A DNA stretch of 8,520 bases from Gammaproteobacteria bacterium (GCA_027030565.1 JALVEU010000286.1:1-8520), one strand, 5' to 3'. Positions 1 to 7,675 are shown, counted from the first letter of the stretch. Numbers and translations are program-made. Notes: a model not told the origin generated them from the letters alone.

Positions 1-795
1 GCAGGCGGCTACCGTGGTCTCCAGCAGCCGTTGCCCCGTTGCGGCATCCACCCGCGCTGGCGTGATGTAGTACGTCTCTTCGAAGTAGGGTCCTTCGAGC
101 GGATCCGGCTTGTCGAACAGCGCGAGCGGCTCGAGTCGGCCGTCCGTGAGCAGGGCCTCCAGGGCGAACTCCCGGCCTGGAATGTACTGCTCGACCAGTA
201 CCTTGCTGCGCGTGTCCGGATCGCCGGAGGCGGCGACGATGCGCTCGATCCTGCGGGCCGCCGTACGGAAGGCTCCGGCCTCGTCGGCGCGGATCACGCC
301 GCGGCTTCCCGACAGGCTCAGGGGTTTGAGCACCACGGGAAATCCGTAGGCGGGCAGGGCACCGGCCTCGATCTCGGTGAACCGCAGCACCTGGTGCCGG
401 GGGACGGATACCCCTTGCGCTGCGAGCCGGGCGCGCGCCAGGTCTTTGCGCCGGGCGTACCGGGAGGCCTCTGGAGGATTGCCGGCCAGCCCCAGGTGCT
501 GGGCGATGCGGGCGGCAAGTTCGACCACGTGGTCGTCGGTGGCGATCACACCCTGGAACGGGCGCCTGCGATGTTCCTCGACGAGACGTCGGAAGGCCGT
601 GTCCGAATCGTTCGGATCGATGGCCAGCCCGTTGGCGAAGAGACTGACCAGTGGGGCCTTGCCCTGGGAGGCGATGGTGACATCCAGTCCCAGCCGATGG
701 GCGGCGGCCAGGTAGGCGCCGGTACGGTAGCTGGTGGGCGGTGCGATCAGCAGCAGCCGGGCGCGGTTGCGCCCGGCTGCCGGGAGGGGGCTCAA
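1..795 (-). CDS. ATP-grasp domain protein, partial (3' end beyond left edge)
   Basis: The minus strand is open for 265 codons from a TTG at 795 to the window edge, so the C-terminus is missing. The translation reads as an ATP-grasp enzyme, a family that uses ATP to activate a carboxylate through an acyl-phosphate and join it to an amine, thiol or other acceptor. Residues 14-55 look like the N-terminal subdomain. RRKDLARARL (115-124) precedes the ATP-binding part. GFPVVLKPLSLSGSRG (151-166) holds the expected ATP-binding lysine, K157. VEQYIPGREFALEAL (201-215) and DKPDPLEGPYFEETYYITPA (228-247, approximately) match the central ATP-grasp strands. The substrate cannot be told from sequence. No ATG lies in frame near the start. 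TTG 795 follows the upstream stop by only 7 nt and has no clear ribosome binding site; GTG 825, overlapping the upstream gene, is the alternative. It is probably co-transcribed with the A-type carrier before it. Confidence 0.8.
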   Translation of the reverse strand, partial: MSPLPAAGRNRARLLLIAPPTSYRTGAYLAAAHRLGLDVTIASQGKAPLVSLFANGLAIDPNDSDTAFRRLVEEHRRRPFQGVIATDDHVVELAARIAQHLGLAGNPPEASRYARRKDLARARLAAQGVSVPRHQVLRFTEIEAGALPAYGFPVVLKPLSLSGSRGVIRADEAGAFRTAARRIERIVAASGDPDTRSKVLVEQYIPGREFALEALLTDGRLEPLALFDKPDPLEGPYFEETYYITPARVDAATGQRLLETTVAAC

Positions 796-802
796 GGTGG
801 AT

Positions 803-1213
803 TCAGCAGGCGCCGCCGGCCGCACCGCAGGCCGAGCATACACCGGCTCCGCCGATGGCCTGGAAGACGTTGCGGAACACGAACGAAGCCCCGTTGATCC
901 CTTCACTGAAGTCGATCTCCACGCCTTTGAGGAAGGCCAGGGCCACGGGGTCCACGTAGATCTTCAGGCCGTCGCGTTCGAATACGCTGTCGTAGTCCTG
1001 CTTCTCGGTGGCGAAGGTCATGCTGTAGGTCATGCCTCCGCAGCCACCGCCGGCCACGTACACACGGACGGCCTCGACGTCCTCCTCGGCGTCCACCAGG
1101 GCCTTGAGCTGCTCGGCGGCGGCGGGGGTCACGTTGATTTCCGCCTCGGTCAGCTCCTGGCGGTAGGCGGGCGAAGTCTGCTGTTCCGCGGCAGAGGTCT
1201 GGGTTTCGTTCAT
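803..1213 (-). CDS. A-type iron-sulfur carrier, ErpA/IscA-like, with atypical Cys tail
   Basis: This 136-residue protein belongs to the HesB/IscA/ErpA family, small carriers that bind iron or Fe-S clusters and pass them to target proteins. The fold runs from about residue 25 (INVTPAAAEQLKALV) to 116 (GINGASFVFRN). The first family cysteine is Cys58 in VAGGGCGGMTYSM. The usual C-terminal C-G-C-G-x-S-F motif is absent; instead the protein ends GVCSACGAAGGAC, with Cys126, Cys129 and Cys136. Residues 1-24 are an acidic, Gln/Thr-rich extension not seen in short family members. The start is well supported: GGAGAGGAGAG lies just upstream of the ATG. The gene is divergent from sufB, sharing a 141-nt control region, and is followed by the ATP-grasp gene. 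Family membership is clear. Whether it works as ErpA does, or has a special client, is not known, so no symbol is given. Confidence 0.9.
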   Translation of the reverse strand: MNETQTSAAEQQTSPAYRQELTEAEINVTPAAAEQLKALVDAEEDVEAVRVYVAGGGCGGMTYSMTFATEKQDYDSVFERDGLKIYVDPVALAFLKGVEIDFSEGINGASFVFRNVFQAIGGAGVCSACGAAGGAC

Positions 1214-1261
1214 CGTCTCTCCTCTCCAGGACCGTTTGCGTCCTGCGTACCGGATGCGTCG

Positions 1262-1290
1262 TTGACGCGTGTAGGGGGTTGCTCTATCCT
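1262..1290 (+). promoter_or_regulatory. predicted sigma70-type promoter of the suf operon
   Basis: A -35 box TTGACG (1262-1267) and a -10 box TATCCT (1285-1290) are separated by exactly 17 nt. Transcription would start near 1296-1298, giving a 5' leader of about 58 nt before sufB. It is the best promoter-like sequence in the divergent region and it points at sufB. This is a prediction from consensus match only. Confidence 0.6.
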
Positions 1291-1314
1291 ATTCCTGAGC
1301 ATTTTACTCAGGAA
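1286..1314 (-). promoter_or_regulatory. weak candidate promoter for the divergent carrier gene
   Basis: On the minus strand TTCCTG (-35, 1314-1309) and TAGGAT (-10, 1291-1286) are separated by 17 nt. The -10 is good and the -35 poor. The whole candidate lies within or beside the palindrome, so one regulator could control both directions. It leaves a leader of about 65 nt before the carrier ATG at 1213. Low confidence. Confidence 0.25.
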
Positions 1315-1315
1315 T
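1291..1315. promoter_or_regulatory. perfect palindrome over the suf start site, candidate Rrf2/IscR-type operator
   Basis: ATTCCTGAG (1291-1299) and CTCAGGAAT (1307-1315) form a perfect 9-bp inverted repeat around the A/T-rich spacer CATTTTA. The whole element is 25 bp, begins at the last base of the predicted -10 box and covers the predicted transcription start, which suits a repressor site. The size, the A/T centre and the outer half-site resemble the type-1 sites bound by cluster-loaded IscR as I remember them; that comparison is from memory. No poly-T tract follows, so it does not look like a terminator. It could also control the divergent carrier gene. Confidence 0.55.
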
Positions 1316-1354
1316 TATCGGGAATGCCAGCCCGATGTGTGGAGGAGGCCCTGC

Positions 1355-2803
1355 ATGGCCAGCACTGAGCGCGAAGTCGAGGAACTCGTCGCCAAGAAGT
1401 ACGAGCATGGATTCGAGACGGACGTCGAGGAGGAAACCGCTCCTCCCGGCCTCAACGAGGACATTATACGGCTGATCTCCCGCAAGAAGAACGAGCCGGG
1501 CTGGCTGCTGGAATGGCGCCTGAAGGCCTACCGGCACTGGCTGACCATGGAGCAGCCGCGTTGGGCCAAGCTCAGGATCGACCCCATCGATTTCCAGGCC
1601 ATCTCCTACTATGCGGCGCCCAAGTCCAGGAAGGACGGGCCCAAGAGTCTGGACGAAGTCGATCCCAAGCTCCTGGAGACCTACGAGAAGCTGGGCATCC
1701 CCCTGCATGAGCGTGCGGCGCTGGCCGGTGTGGCGGTGGATGCGGTGTTCGACAGCGTCTCGGTGGCCACCACCTTCCGCGACAAGTTGGCCAAGGAAGG
1801 GATCATCTTCTGCTCGTTCTCCGAGGCCGTGCAGGAGCATCCAGAGCTGGTGCGCGAGTACCTGGGCTCTGTGGTGCCGTACACGGACAATTTCTTCGCC
1901 GCGCTCAACTCGGCGGTGTTCTCCGACGGGTCCTTCGTCTACATCCCCAAGGGGGTGCGCTGCCCCATGGAGCTGTCCACCTATTTTCGGATCAATGCGC
2001 GCAACACCGGCCAGTTTGAGCGCACCCTGATCATCGCCGACGAAGGCAGTTATGTGAGCTACCTGGAGGGCTGCACGGCCCCCATGCGCGACGAGAACCA
2101 GCTGCATGCGGCCGTGGTGGAGCTCATCGCACTCCAGGACGCCAAGATCAAGTATTCCACGGTGCAGAACTGGTATCCCGGTGACGAGGAGGGCAGGGGT
2201 GGTATCTACAACTTCGTCACCAAGCGCGGGGACTGCCGCGGCGACCGGGCGCACATCTCCTGGACGCAGGTCGAGACCGGCTCGGCCATCACCTGGAAAT
2301 ACCCCAGCTGTGTATTGCGTGGCGATGACTCGGTGGGCGAGTTCTACTCGGTGGCGGTCACCAACAATTACCAGCAAGCCGACACCGGCACCAAGATGAT
2401 CCACATCGGCCGCAACACCACCAGCACCATCGTCTCCAAGGGTATCTCGGCGGGCCGCGCCCAGAACGCCTACCGCGGGCTGGTGCGCATCGGCAAGAAG
2501 GCCGATGGGGCGCGCAATCACACCCAGTGCGACTCTTTGCTCATGGGCGACCGCTGCGGCGCGCATACCTTCCCGTACATGGAGGTGAAGAACCCCACGG
2601 CCAAAGTGGAGCACGAGGCCACCACGTCCAAGATCGCCGACGATCAGCTCTTCTATCTGCGCCAGCGCGGGATCAGCGAGGAGGACGCCGTCTCCATGAT
2701 CGTCAACGGCTTCTGCAAGGAGGTGTTCAAAGAGCTCCCCATGGAGTTCGCCGTGGAGGCGCAGAAGCTGCTCAGTGTGAGCCTCGAGGGCGCCGTGGGT
2801 TGA
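1355..2803 (+). CDS. sufB: SufB, Fe-S cluster assembly scaffold subunit
   Basis: SufB is the scaffold subunit of the SufBCD complex in the cytoplasm, where sulfur and iron are assembled into a cluster. The 482-residue length is normal for the family. Residues 1-110 form the helical N-terminal part and most of the rest the beta-helix core. YLEGCTAPMR places Cys240 in the core. TQCDSLLMG gives Cys392, and VEHEATTS gives Glu419, His420 and Glu421; the 27-residue distance from Cys to the first Glu equals that between Cys405 and Glu432 of E. coli SufB, the residues implicated in cluster assembly with SufD. The C-terminal part, ending LPMEFAVEAQKLLSVSLEG, is also characteristic. The ATG at 1355 is chosen because GGAGGAGG lies 6 nt before it. 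The frame is open upstream to 734, but that stretch reads through the promoter and the antisense carrier gene. First gene of the operon. Confidence 0.97.
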   Translation: MASTEREVEELVAKKYEHGFETDVEEETAPPGLNEDIIRLISRKKNEPGWLLEWRLKAYRHWLTMEQPRWAKLRIDPIDFQAISYYAAPKSRKDGPKSLDEVDPKLLETYEKLGIPLHERAALAGVAVDAVFDSVSVATTFRDKLAKEGIIFCSFSEAVQEHPELVREYLGSVVPYTDNFFAALNSAVFSDGSFVYIPKGVRCPMELSTYFRINARNTGQFERTLIIADEGSYVSYLEGCTAPMRDENQLHAAVVELIALQDAKIKYSTVQNWYPGDEEGRGGIYNFVTKRGDCRGDRAHISWTQVETGSAITWKYPSCVLRGDDSVGEFYSVAVTNNYQQADTGTKMIHIGRNTTSTIVSKGISAGRAQNAYRGLVRIGKKADGARNHTQCDSLLMGDRCGAHTFPYMEVKNPTAKVEHEATTSKIADDQLFYLRQRGISEEDAVSMIVNGFCKEVFKELPMEFAVEAQKLLSVSLEGAVG

Positions 2804-2951
2804 GAGTCGAACAAATCGGTCGAGGCGGGCAGAAAACGAGATTCAAGAAGCTCTTGTGTGCGCATTGTGATGCAGTGGTTGAGCGCAGCACCTACGAGCA
2901 CCTCCATGTGTTCCGACTCCACCGGTCGATTTGGATGATTGAGGTGAGAAG

Positions 2952-3314
2952 ATGAGCGTAAACAACGCAAATCCCGTAGAAAACGAGCAGCCCGTGACCC
3001 TCACGGAGGCGGCTGCGGCACACGTGCGCAAGCTCATCGAGCAGCGCGGCTCGGGCCGCGGCATTCGGCTGGGCGTGAGCGCCATGGGCTGCTCGGGTTT
3101 CGGCTACGTGCTGGACATCGTCGACGAGCCCAACCCCGAGGACCGCGTGTTCCCGGCCGGCGGTGACTTGATCGTCGTGGTCGGCCCCGAGGCCTATCCG
3201 TATGTCAAGGGGACGCGGATCGACTTCGTCCGCGAGGGTCTGAATCGCAGCTTCAAGTTCGACAACCCCAATGTGCAGGCCACCTGTGGTTGCGGTGAGA
3301 GTTTCGCCGTCTGA
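2952..3314 (+). CDS. sufA: SufA, A-type Fe-S carrier
   Basis: This 120-residue A-type carrier receives clusters from the SufBCD scaffold and transfers them to apoproteins. All three family cysteines are present: Cys47 in SAMGCSGFGYVLD, and Cys112 and Cys114 in the C-terminal CGCGESF. The segment EGLNRSFKFDNPNVQ (95-109) closely resembles E. coli SufA, so sufA is a better name than iscA. About 15 polar residues precede the domain. The start is supported by GAGGTGAG just upstream, a near-complete anti-Shine-Dalgarno match. It is separated from sufB by 148 nt and from sufC by 81 nt, larger gaps than elsewhere in the operon. Placement after sufB, rather than first as in E. coli, is a different arrangement. 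It is the second A-type carrier in the window. Confidence 0.95.
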   Translation: MSVNNANPVENEQPVTLTEAAAAHVRKLIEQRGSGRGIRLGVSAMGCSGFGYVLDIVDEPNPEDRVFPAGGDLIVVVGPEAYPYVKGTRIDFVREGLNRSFKFDNPNVQATCGCGESFAV

Positions 3315-3316
3315 AT

Positions 3317-3355
3317 CCCGCCGCGGCGGGTCTCGGACGCACGGCCGCGGCGGGT
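3317..3355 (+). repeat. GC-rich palindrome and 11-bp direct repeat after sufA
   Basis: CCCGCCGCGGCGGG at 3317-3330 is a perfect 14-bp palindrome. Its right portion CCGCGGCGGGT (3321-3331) recurs as a direct repeat at 3345-3355, where it forms the left arm of the terminator-like hairpin. The two copies could compete for alternative pairing, because either can pair with CCCG-containing partners. In GC-rich DNA such short repeats can also arise by chance. Confidence 0.5.
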
Positions 3356-3380
3356 GCTGTGCCCGGCGGCCTTTCTGTTT
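3343..3380 (+). terminator. terminator-like hairpin inside the operon, between sufA and sufC
   Basis: GGCCGC (3343-3348) pairs with GCGGCC (3366-3371), and CGGG (3351-3354) pairs with CCCG (3362-3365) around a 7-nt loop, leaving a 2-nt bulge GG at 3349-3350. TTTCTGTTT (3372-3380) follows at once. That is the shape of an intrinsic terminator, although the T-tract is interrupted. A second GC palindrome (3317-3330) sits upstream. Because sufC begins 15 nt later, it is more likely to act as a partial attenuator or an RNA-processing or stability element than as the operon's end. Confidence 0.45.
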
Positions 3381-3395
3381 GGAGCGCAGAGCATC

Positions 3396-4144
<749 letters not shown>

Positions 4145-4148
<4 letters not shown>

Positions 4149-5488
4149 ACACCCTCGTGGAGGTGACGGATTTCTACACGGCCGAGTTCGAGGCCGTGGC
4201 CGGGCGTCTGCCCGGTCGTGAGCTGGACTGGCTGCAGGCCCTGCGTCGGCAGGGATTGAAGGCCTTTGGTCGGCTCGGCTTTCCCACCACGCGCCAGGAG
4301 GAATGGAAATACACTTCCGTGCGGCCCATCGGACGGGAGCGTTTCGCACTGGCCGTGGAGACTTGTGTGGGTTTGGTGGAGGACGACTTGGGCGCGGCCC
4401 GGATGCCGGAGCTGGACGCCCACCGCTTCGTATTCGTCAACGGCCGCTATGCACCGCAGCTCTCCCGGCCCGGCAAGCTCCCCACGGGCGCCACGGCCAA
4501 GCCGCTCGCCCAGGCCCTGCGTGAGGAGCCCGACCGTGTGCGTGCCCTGCTGGGTCGGCGGGTGAGGGCGGACGAGAATGGCTTCACGGCACTCAACCTG
4601 GCCTACTTCACGGACGGCCTGTTTCTCGAGGTGGAACCAGGCGTTCGGCTTGAACGGCCCGTCCACATGTTGCATGTGAGTATCGGGCAGAGCGAACCGG
4701 CCGCCCACCATCTGCGTCATCTGGTCTGTGCGGGCGAGGGCAGCGAAGTCGCCCTGATCGAACACTACGTGAGCCTCGGTGAGGGGACCTACCTGGACAA
4801 CGTGGCCACCGAGCTGGCCCTGCAGCCGCAGGCGGCCGTGCGCCACTACAAGTTGCTCCAGGAAGGCGCCGGCGGCTTCCATGTCGCCGCCATCGACGCC
4901 CATCAGCTCGACGACACCCACTACCGCTCCCACAACGTGTGTCTGGGTGGGGCATTGGTGCGCAACGACATTCGGGCGGACCTGGATGCCGAAGGGGCGC
5001 GGTGCGAGCTGTTCGGACTGTATGTGACGGACGGGAGACAGCATGTGGACAACCACACCCGGGTCGACCACCGCAAGCCTCACGGCACCAGCCATGAGTT
5101 CTACAAGGGCGTGTTGGCCGGCCGTTCACGCGGTGTGTTCAACGGCGTGGTGTACGTGCATCCGGGTGCCCAGAAGACCGACGCGCAGCAGGCCAATCAC
5201 AACCTGCTGCTGTCGCGCGACGCCGAGATCGACACCAAGCCCCAACTCGAGATCTATGCCGACGACGTCAAGTGCAGCCACGGGGCCACGGTGGGCCAGC
5301 TGGACGAAAACCAGATGTTCTATCTGCGCTCGCGCGGTATCCCCGAGCCCACGGCCGCGGGTATGCTGACCTATGGCTTCGCGCACGACCTGGTCGAGCA
5401 CATGGGCCTGGAGCCCGTGCGCCATCTCATCGAGGAGATCCTGGTGCGCAAGCTCCCACATGCCGCGGAGTTGCAGGGGGTGGAATGA
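4145..5488 (+). CDS. sufD: SufD, Fe-S cluster assembly scaffold subunit
   Basis: SufD pairs with SufB in the SufBCD scaffold and is needed for cluster assembly, probably for iron entry. The 447-residue protein is slightly longer than E. coli SufD. The N-terminal third is variable and includes the family segment RQEEWKYTSVRP (around 54-65). The beta-helix core carries ELFGLYVTDGRQHVDNHT and GVFNGVVYVHPGAQKTDAQQ. VKCSHGATVG holds Cys377 and His379, corresponding to Cys358 and His360 of E. coli SufD; the histidine is functionally important there. The C-terminus has FYLRSRGIP and a helical end, a weaker copy of the SufB C-terminus, as expected for paralogues. The start codon overlaps the sufC stop in ATGA, and its own stop overlaps the sufS start the same way, so its translation is probably coupled. 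Confidence 0.96.
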
Positions 5489-6744
5489 CCCGCCACGCGC
5501 CGGAGCGCATGCCCGAGTCCGCGGCCTTGGATCTTGAGCGGGTGCGGGCCGACTTTCCGGTCCTCCACCAGCGGGTGCATGGCCGGCCATTGGTCTATCT
5601 CGACAACGGTGCCACGACCCAGAAGCCCCTGGCGGTCATCGAGGCGCTGTCCGGGTACTACAGGCACGACAACGCCAACGTTCACCGGGCGGTGCACACC
5701 CTGGCGCAGCGGGCGACCGATGCCTACGAGGCGGCCCGCCAGCGGGTGGCGCGGTTCATCGGTGCGCAGGCGCCGAACGAAGTGGTATTCGTGCGGGGCA
5801 CCACCGAGGCGATCAACCTGGTGGCCTGGAGCTTCCTGCGCCCACGGCTGCGGGCGGGTGACGAGATCATCCTCACGGGGCTCGAACACCACTCCAACAT
5901 CGTGCCCTGGCAACTGGTGGCCGAGGAGACGGGTGCGCGGCTGCGGGTGGTGCCAGTGGACGAGCAGGGCGCGCTGATCCTGGACGACTTCGAGTCCCTG
6001 TTCAATGCGCGCACGCGGATGCTCGCCATGGCCCACGTCTCCAATGCCCTGGGGACCATTCTTCCCGTCCAGGAGATGACCGATGTGGCACGGCGCCACG
6101 GCGTGCCGGTGCTCATCGATGGTGCCCAGGCCGTGGCCCATCAGACCGTGGACGTCCAGGCGATCGGCTGTGATTTCTACGCCTTTTCCGGTCACAAGAT
6201 GTACGGGCCCACCGGCATCGGGGCGCTCTGGGGCCGGATGTCCCATCTCCAGGCCATGCGGCCCTACCAGGGGGGCGGCGAGATGATCCGGCGGGTGAGC
6301 TTCGAGGGCAGCGAATACGCGCCGCCGCCGGCACGCTTCGAGGCGGGCACGCCGCACATCGCCGGTGCCGTGGGGCTGGGCGCGGCTGTGAGCTATCTGG
6401 AGGCCATCGGGCCGGACGCGGCTGGTGCGCACGAGCGTGATTTGCTCCAGTACGCCACCCGCCGTGCCCAGGAGATCCCGGGCCTGCGTGTGATCGGCAC
6501 GGCCGAGCCCAAGGCGGCGATCCTTTCCTTCGTCCTGGAGGGAATCCATGCCCATGACGTGGGCACCATCCTGGACACGGAGGGTGTTGCCGTGCGCGTG
6601 GGACATCTGTGTGCCATGCCGGTCATGCAACGCTTTGGCGTTCCCGCCGTGGCGCGCGCCTCCTTCGCCGTGTACAACACTCGCGACGAGGTCGATCGTC
6701 TGATCGCGGGCCTTTGGAAAGTGAATGAGGTGTTCGGACGATGA
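5485..6744 (+). CDS. sufS: SufS, group II cysteine desulfurase
   Basis: SufS is a pyridoxal-phosphate enzyme that converts L-cysteine to L-alanine and carries the sulfur as a persulfide on an active-site cysteine. The protein has 419 residues. YLDNGATTQKP (36-46) and NVHRAVHTLAQRA match the N-terminal family pattern. EHHSNIVPWQ and DGAQAVAHQ are cofactor-site motifs. SGHKMYGPTG contains Lys238, the expected Schiff-base lysine. RVGHLCAMPVM contains Cys376, the expected persulfide cysteine, like Cys364 of E. coli SufS. The start is taken at 5485 because it forms an ATGA overlap with sufD; the frame is open further upstream, inside sufD, and an internal ATG at 5509 is less likely. Its stop overlaps the sufU start in another ATGA. 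The likely sulfur acceptor is the neighbouring SufU. Confidence 0.97.
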   Translation: MTRHAPERMPESAALDLERVRADFPVLHQRVHGRPLVYLDNGATTQKPLAVIEALSGYYRHDNANVHRAVHTLAQRATDAYEAARQRVARFIGAQAPNEVVFVRGTTEAINLVAWSFLRPRLRAGDEIILTGLEHHSNIVPWQLVAEETGARLRVVPVDEQGALILDDFESLFNARTRMLAMAHVSNALGTILPVQEMTDVARRHGVPVLIDGAQAVAHQTVDVQAIGCDFYAFSGHKMYGPTGIGALWGRMSHLQAMRPYQGGGEMIRRVSFEGSEYAPPPARFEAGTPHIAGAVGLGAAVSYLEAIGPDAAGAHERDLLQYATRRAQEIPGLRVIGTAEPKAAILSFVLEGIHAHDVGTILDTEGVAVRVGHLCAMPVMQRFGVPAVARASFAVYNTRDEVDRLIAGLWKVNEVFGR

Positions 6745-7193
6745 ACGATCTGCGCGAACTCTACGAAGAAGTGATCCTGGATCACAACCGCAATCCCCGC
6801 AACTATCCGAAGAAGCCCGAAGGCACCACGCACACGGCCCACGGCTTCAACCCCCTGTGCGGCGACGAGTTCCAGATCCATCTCCGGGTGAAGGACGGTG
6901 TGATCGAGGACGTGGGCTTCGAGGGTGCCGGGTGCGCCATCTCCACCGCCTCGGCCTCCCTCATGACCGAGGCCCTCAAGGGCAAACGGGTCGAGGAAGC
7001 GGAAAAGCTCTTCGAAGTGGTCCACGACCTGCTCACCCGGGAAGAGCAGGTGGACGACGACGAGCTGCTGGGCAAGCTCACGGTGCTGACGGGCGTCAAG
7101 GAATATCCCATGCGCGTCAAGTGCGCCACGCTGCCTTGGCACACCATGAAGGGTGCGCTGGAGGGCAAGAAAGAGACGGTCAGCACCGAATAA
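6741..7193 (+). CDS. sufU: SufU, IscU-like sulfur acceptor
   Basis: SufU is an IscU-fold protein. In Gram-positive bacteria it is a zinc-dependent sulfurtransferase that accepts persulfide sulfur from SufS; a scaffold role has also been proposed. The protein has 150 residues. The three family cysteines are Cys40 in NPLCGDEF, Cys65 in GAGCAISTAS and Cys128 in RVKCATLPW, with Asp42 beside the first, the expected metal ligand set. About 20 extra residues lie between the second and third cysteines (around 82-110), as is typical of SufU compared with IscU, and the IscU LPPVK motif is absent. The start overlaps the sufS stop (ATGA). It occupies the position that sufE has in E. coli, and no SufE is encoded in this window. 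Confidence 0.94.
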   Translation: MNDLRELYEEVILDHNRNPRNYPKKPEGTTHTAHGFNPLCGDEFQIHLRVKDGVIEDVGFEGAGCAISTASASLMTEALKGKRVEEAEKLFEVVHDLLTREEQVDDDELLGKLTVLTGVKEYPMRVKCATLPWHTMKGALEGKKETVSTE

Positions 7194-7219
7194 CACGAGC
7201 CCCGACGGACGACGCCACC

Positions 7220-7603
7220 ATGACCGAGGAGACCGAACGCAGCCCCGAGACACCCCCCGATGCCGGGGAGGCAAGCGCGTCGCACGGTGAGGCGCAAGGC
7301 GACCTCAAGTCACGGGTGATCGGGGCCTTGAAGGAGATCTACGACCCGGAGATCCCGGTCAACATCTACGATCTCGGGCTCATCTATGGGCTCGACGTGG
7401 ACGAGGCCACCGGCGTGGTATCCGTCGAGATGACCCTCACGGCACCCGGCTGCCCCGTGGCGCAGACCTTCCCCAGCGTCGTCGAATCCCGGCTCAAGGA
7501 AGTCGAGGGGGTGACCGACGCCCGCGTGGAGCTGGTCTGGGATCCCCCGTGGACGCAGGACCGCCTGTCCGAGGAGGCCAAGCTTCAACTCGGCCTGCTT
7601 TGA
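7220..7603 (+). CDS. sufT: SufT, MIP18/DUF59-family Fe-S maturation factor
   Basis: This 127-residue protein belongs to the MIP18 (DUF59) family, which includes SufT, PaaD and eukaryotic CIA2. Its members assist maturation or cluster delivery rather than building clusters. The domain begins near residue 29 and contains YDPEIPVNIYDLGLIYGLDV (41-60), with Asp42, Pro43 and Glu44. TLTAPGCPVA follows with the family cysteine Cys78, then VWDPPWTQDRLSEEAK. Residues 1-28 are an acidic, Ala/Glu/Pro-rich tail, probably disordered. ATG 7220 is the only ATG before the domain; the ribosome binding site is weak, so translation may depend on coupling with sufU, 26 nt upstream. The frame is open further upstream inside sufU, but that part is a shadow. 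The context in a suf operon favours SufT over PaaD. Confidence 0.9.
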   Translation: MTEETERSPETPPDAGEASASHGEAQGDLKSRVIGALKEIYDPEIPVNIYDLGLIYGLDVDEATGVVSVEMTLTAPGCPVAQTFPSVVESRLKEVEGVTDARVELVWDPPWTQDRLSEEAKLQLGLL

Positions 7604-7626
7604 GTCCGCGGGTCTTCCCCCCACTG

Positions 7627-7635
7627 TGCTATAAC
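7627..7635 (+). promoter_or_regulatory. candidate extended -10 promoter before the Rieske gene
   Basis: TGCTATAAC contains a TGN extension followed by TATAAC (7630-7635), a good -10 box. No -35 box is seen at 16-18 nt, which is common for extended -10 promoters. Transcription would begin near 7642, about 34 nt before the Rieske ferredoxin start. It could give this gene expression independent of the suf promoter. Confidence 0.4.
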
Positions 7636-7675
7636 AAGGTATCGACCGTAGCTGAATCGCTGAGCAGGGGGGATG

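Noticed and set aside
31..897. Open frame of 288 codons on the + strand across the left part of the window
   Set aside because: It is antisense to the ATP-grasp gene and the end of the A-type carrier, has no recognisable domain and is rich in Gly/Arg/Gln as expected of a high-GC shadow. The minus-strand reading has clear ATP-grasp motifs.
734..1354. 207-codon N-terminal extension of the sufB frame
   Set aside because: It runs antisense through the carrier gene and through the promoter and palindrome. SufB homologues start near MASTEREVEELV, where GGAGGAGG precedes an ATG.
1304..2614. Open frame of 436 codons on the minus strand
   Set aside because: It is the antisense shadow of sufB; the His/Val/Gly-rich translation has no domain I recognise, and SufB catalytic motifs lie on the + strand.
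2804..2951. Promoter TTCCGA (2911-2916) with GATGAT (2934-2939) for sufA
   Set aside because: Spacing is 17 nt but both boxes are poor matches, and the -10 would lie almost on the ribosome binding site, leaving hardly any leader.
5272..5484. Upstream extension of the sufS frame inside sufD
   Set aside because: The extra 71 residues are a frame-shadow of SufD; ATG 5485 overlaps the sufD stop in the same ATGA manner as its neighbours.
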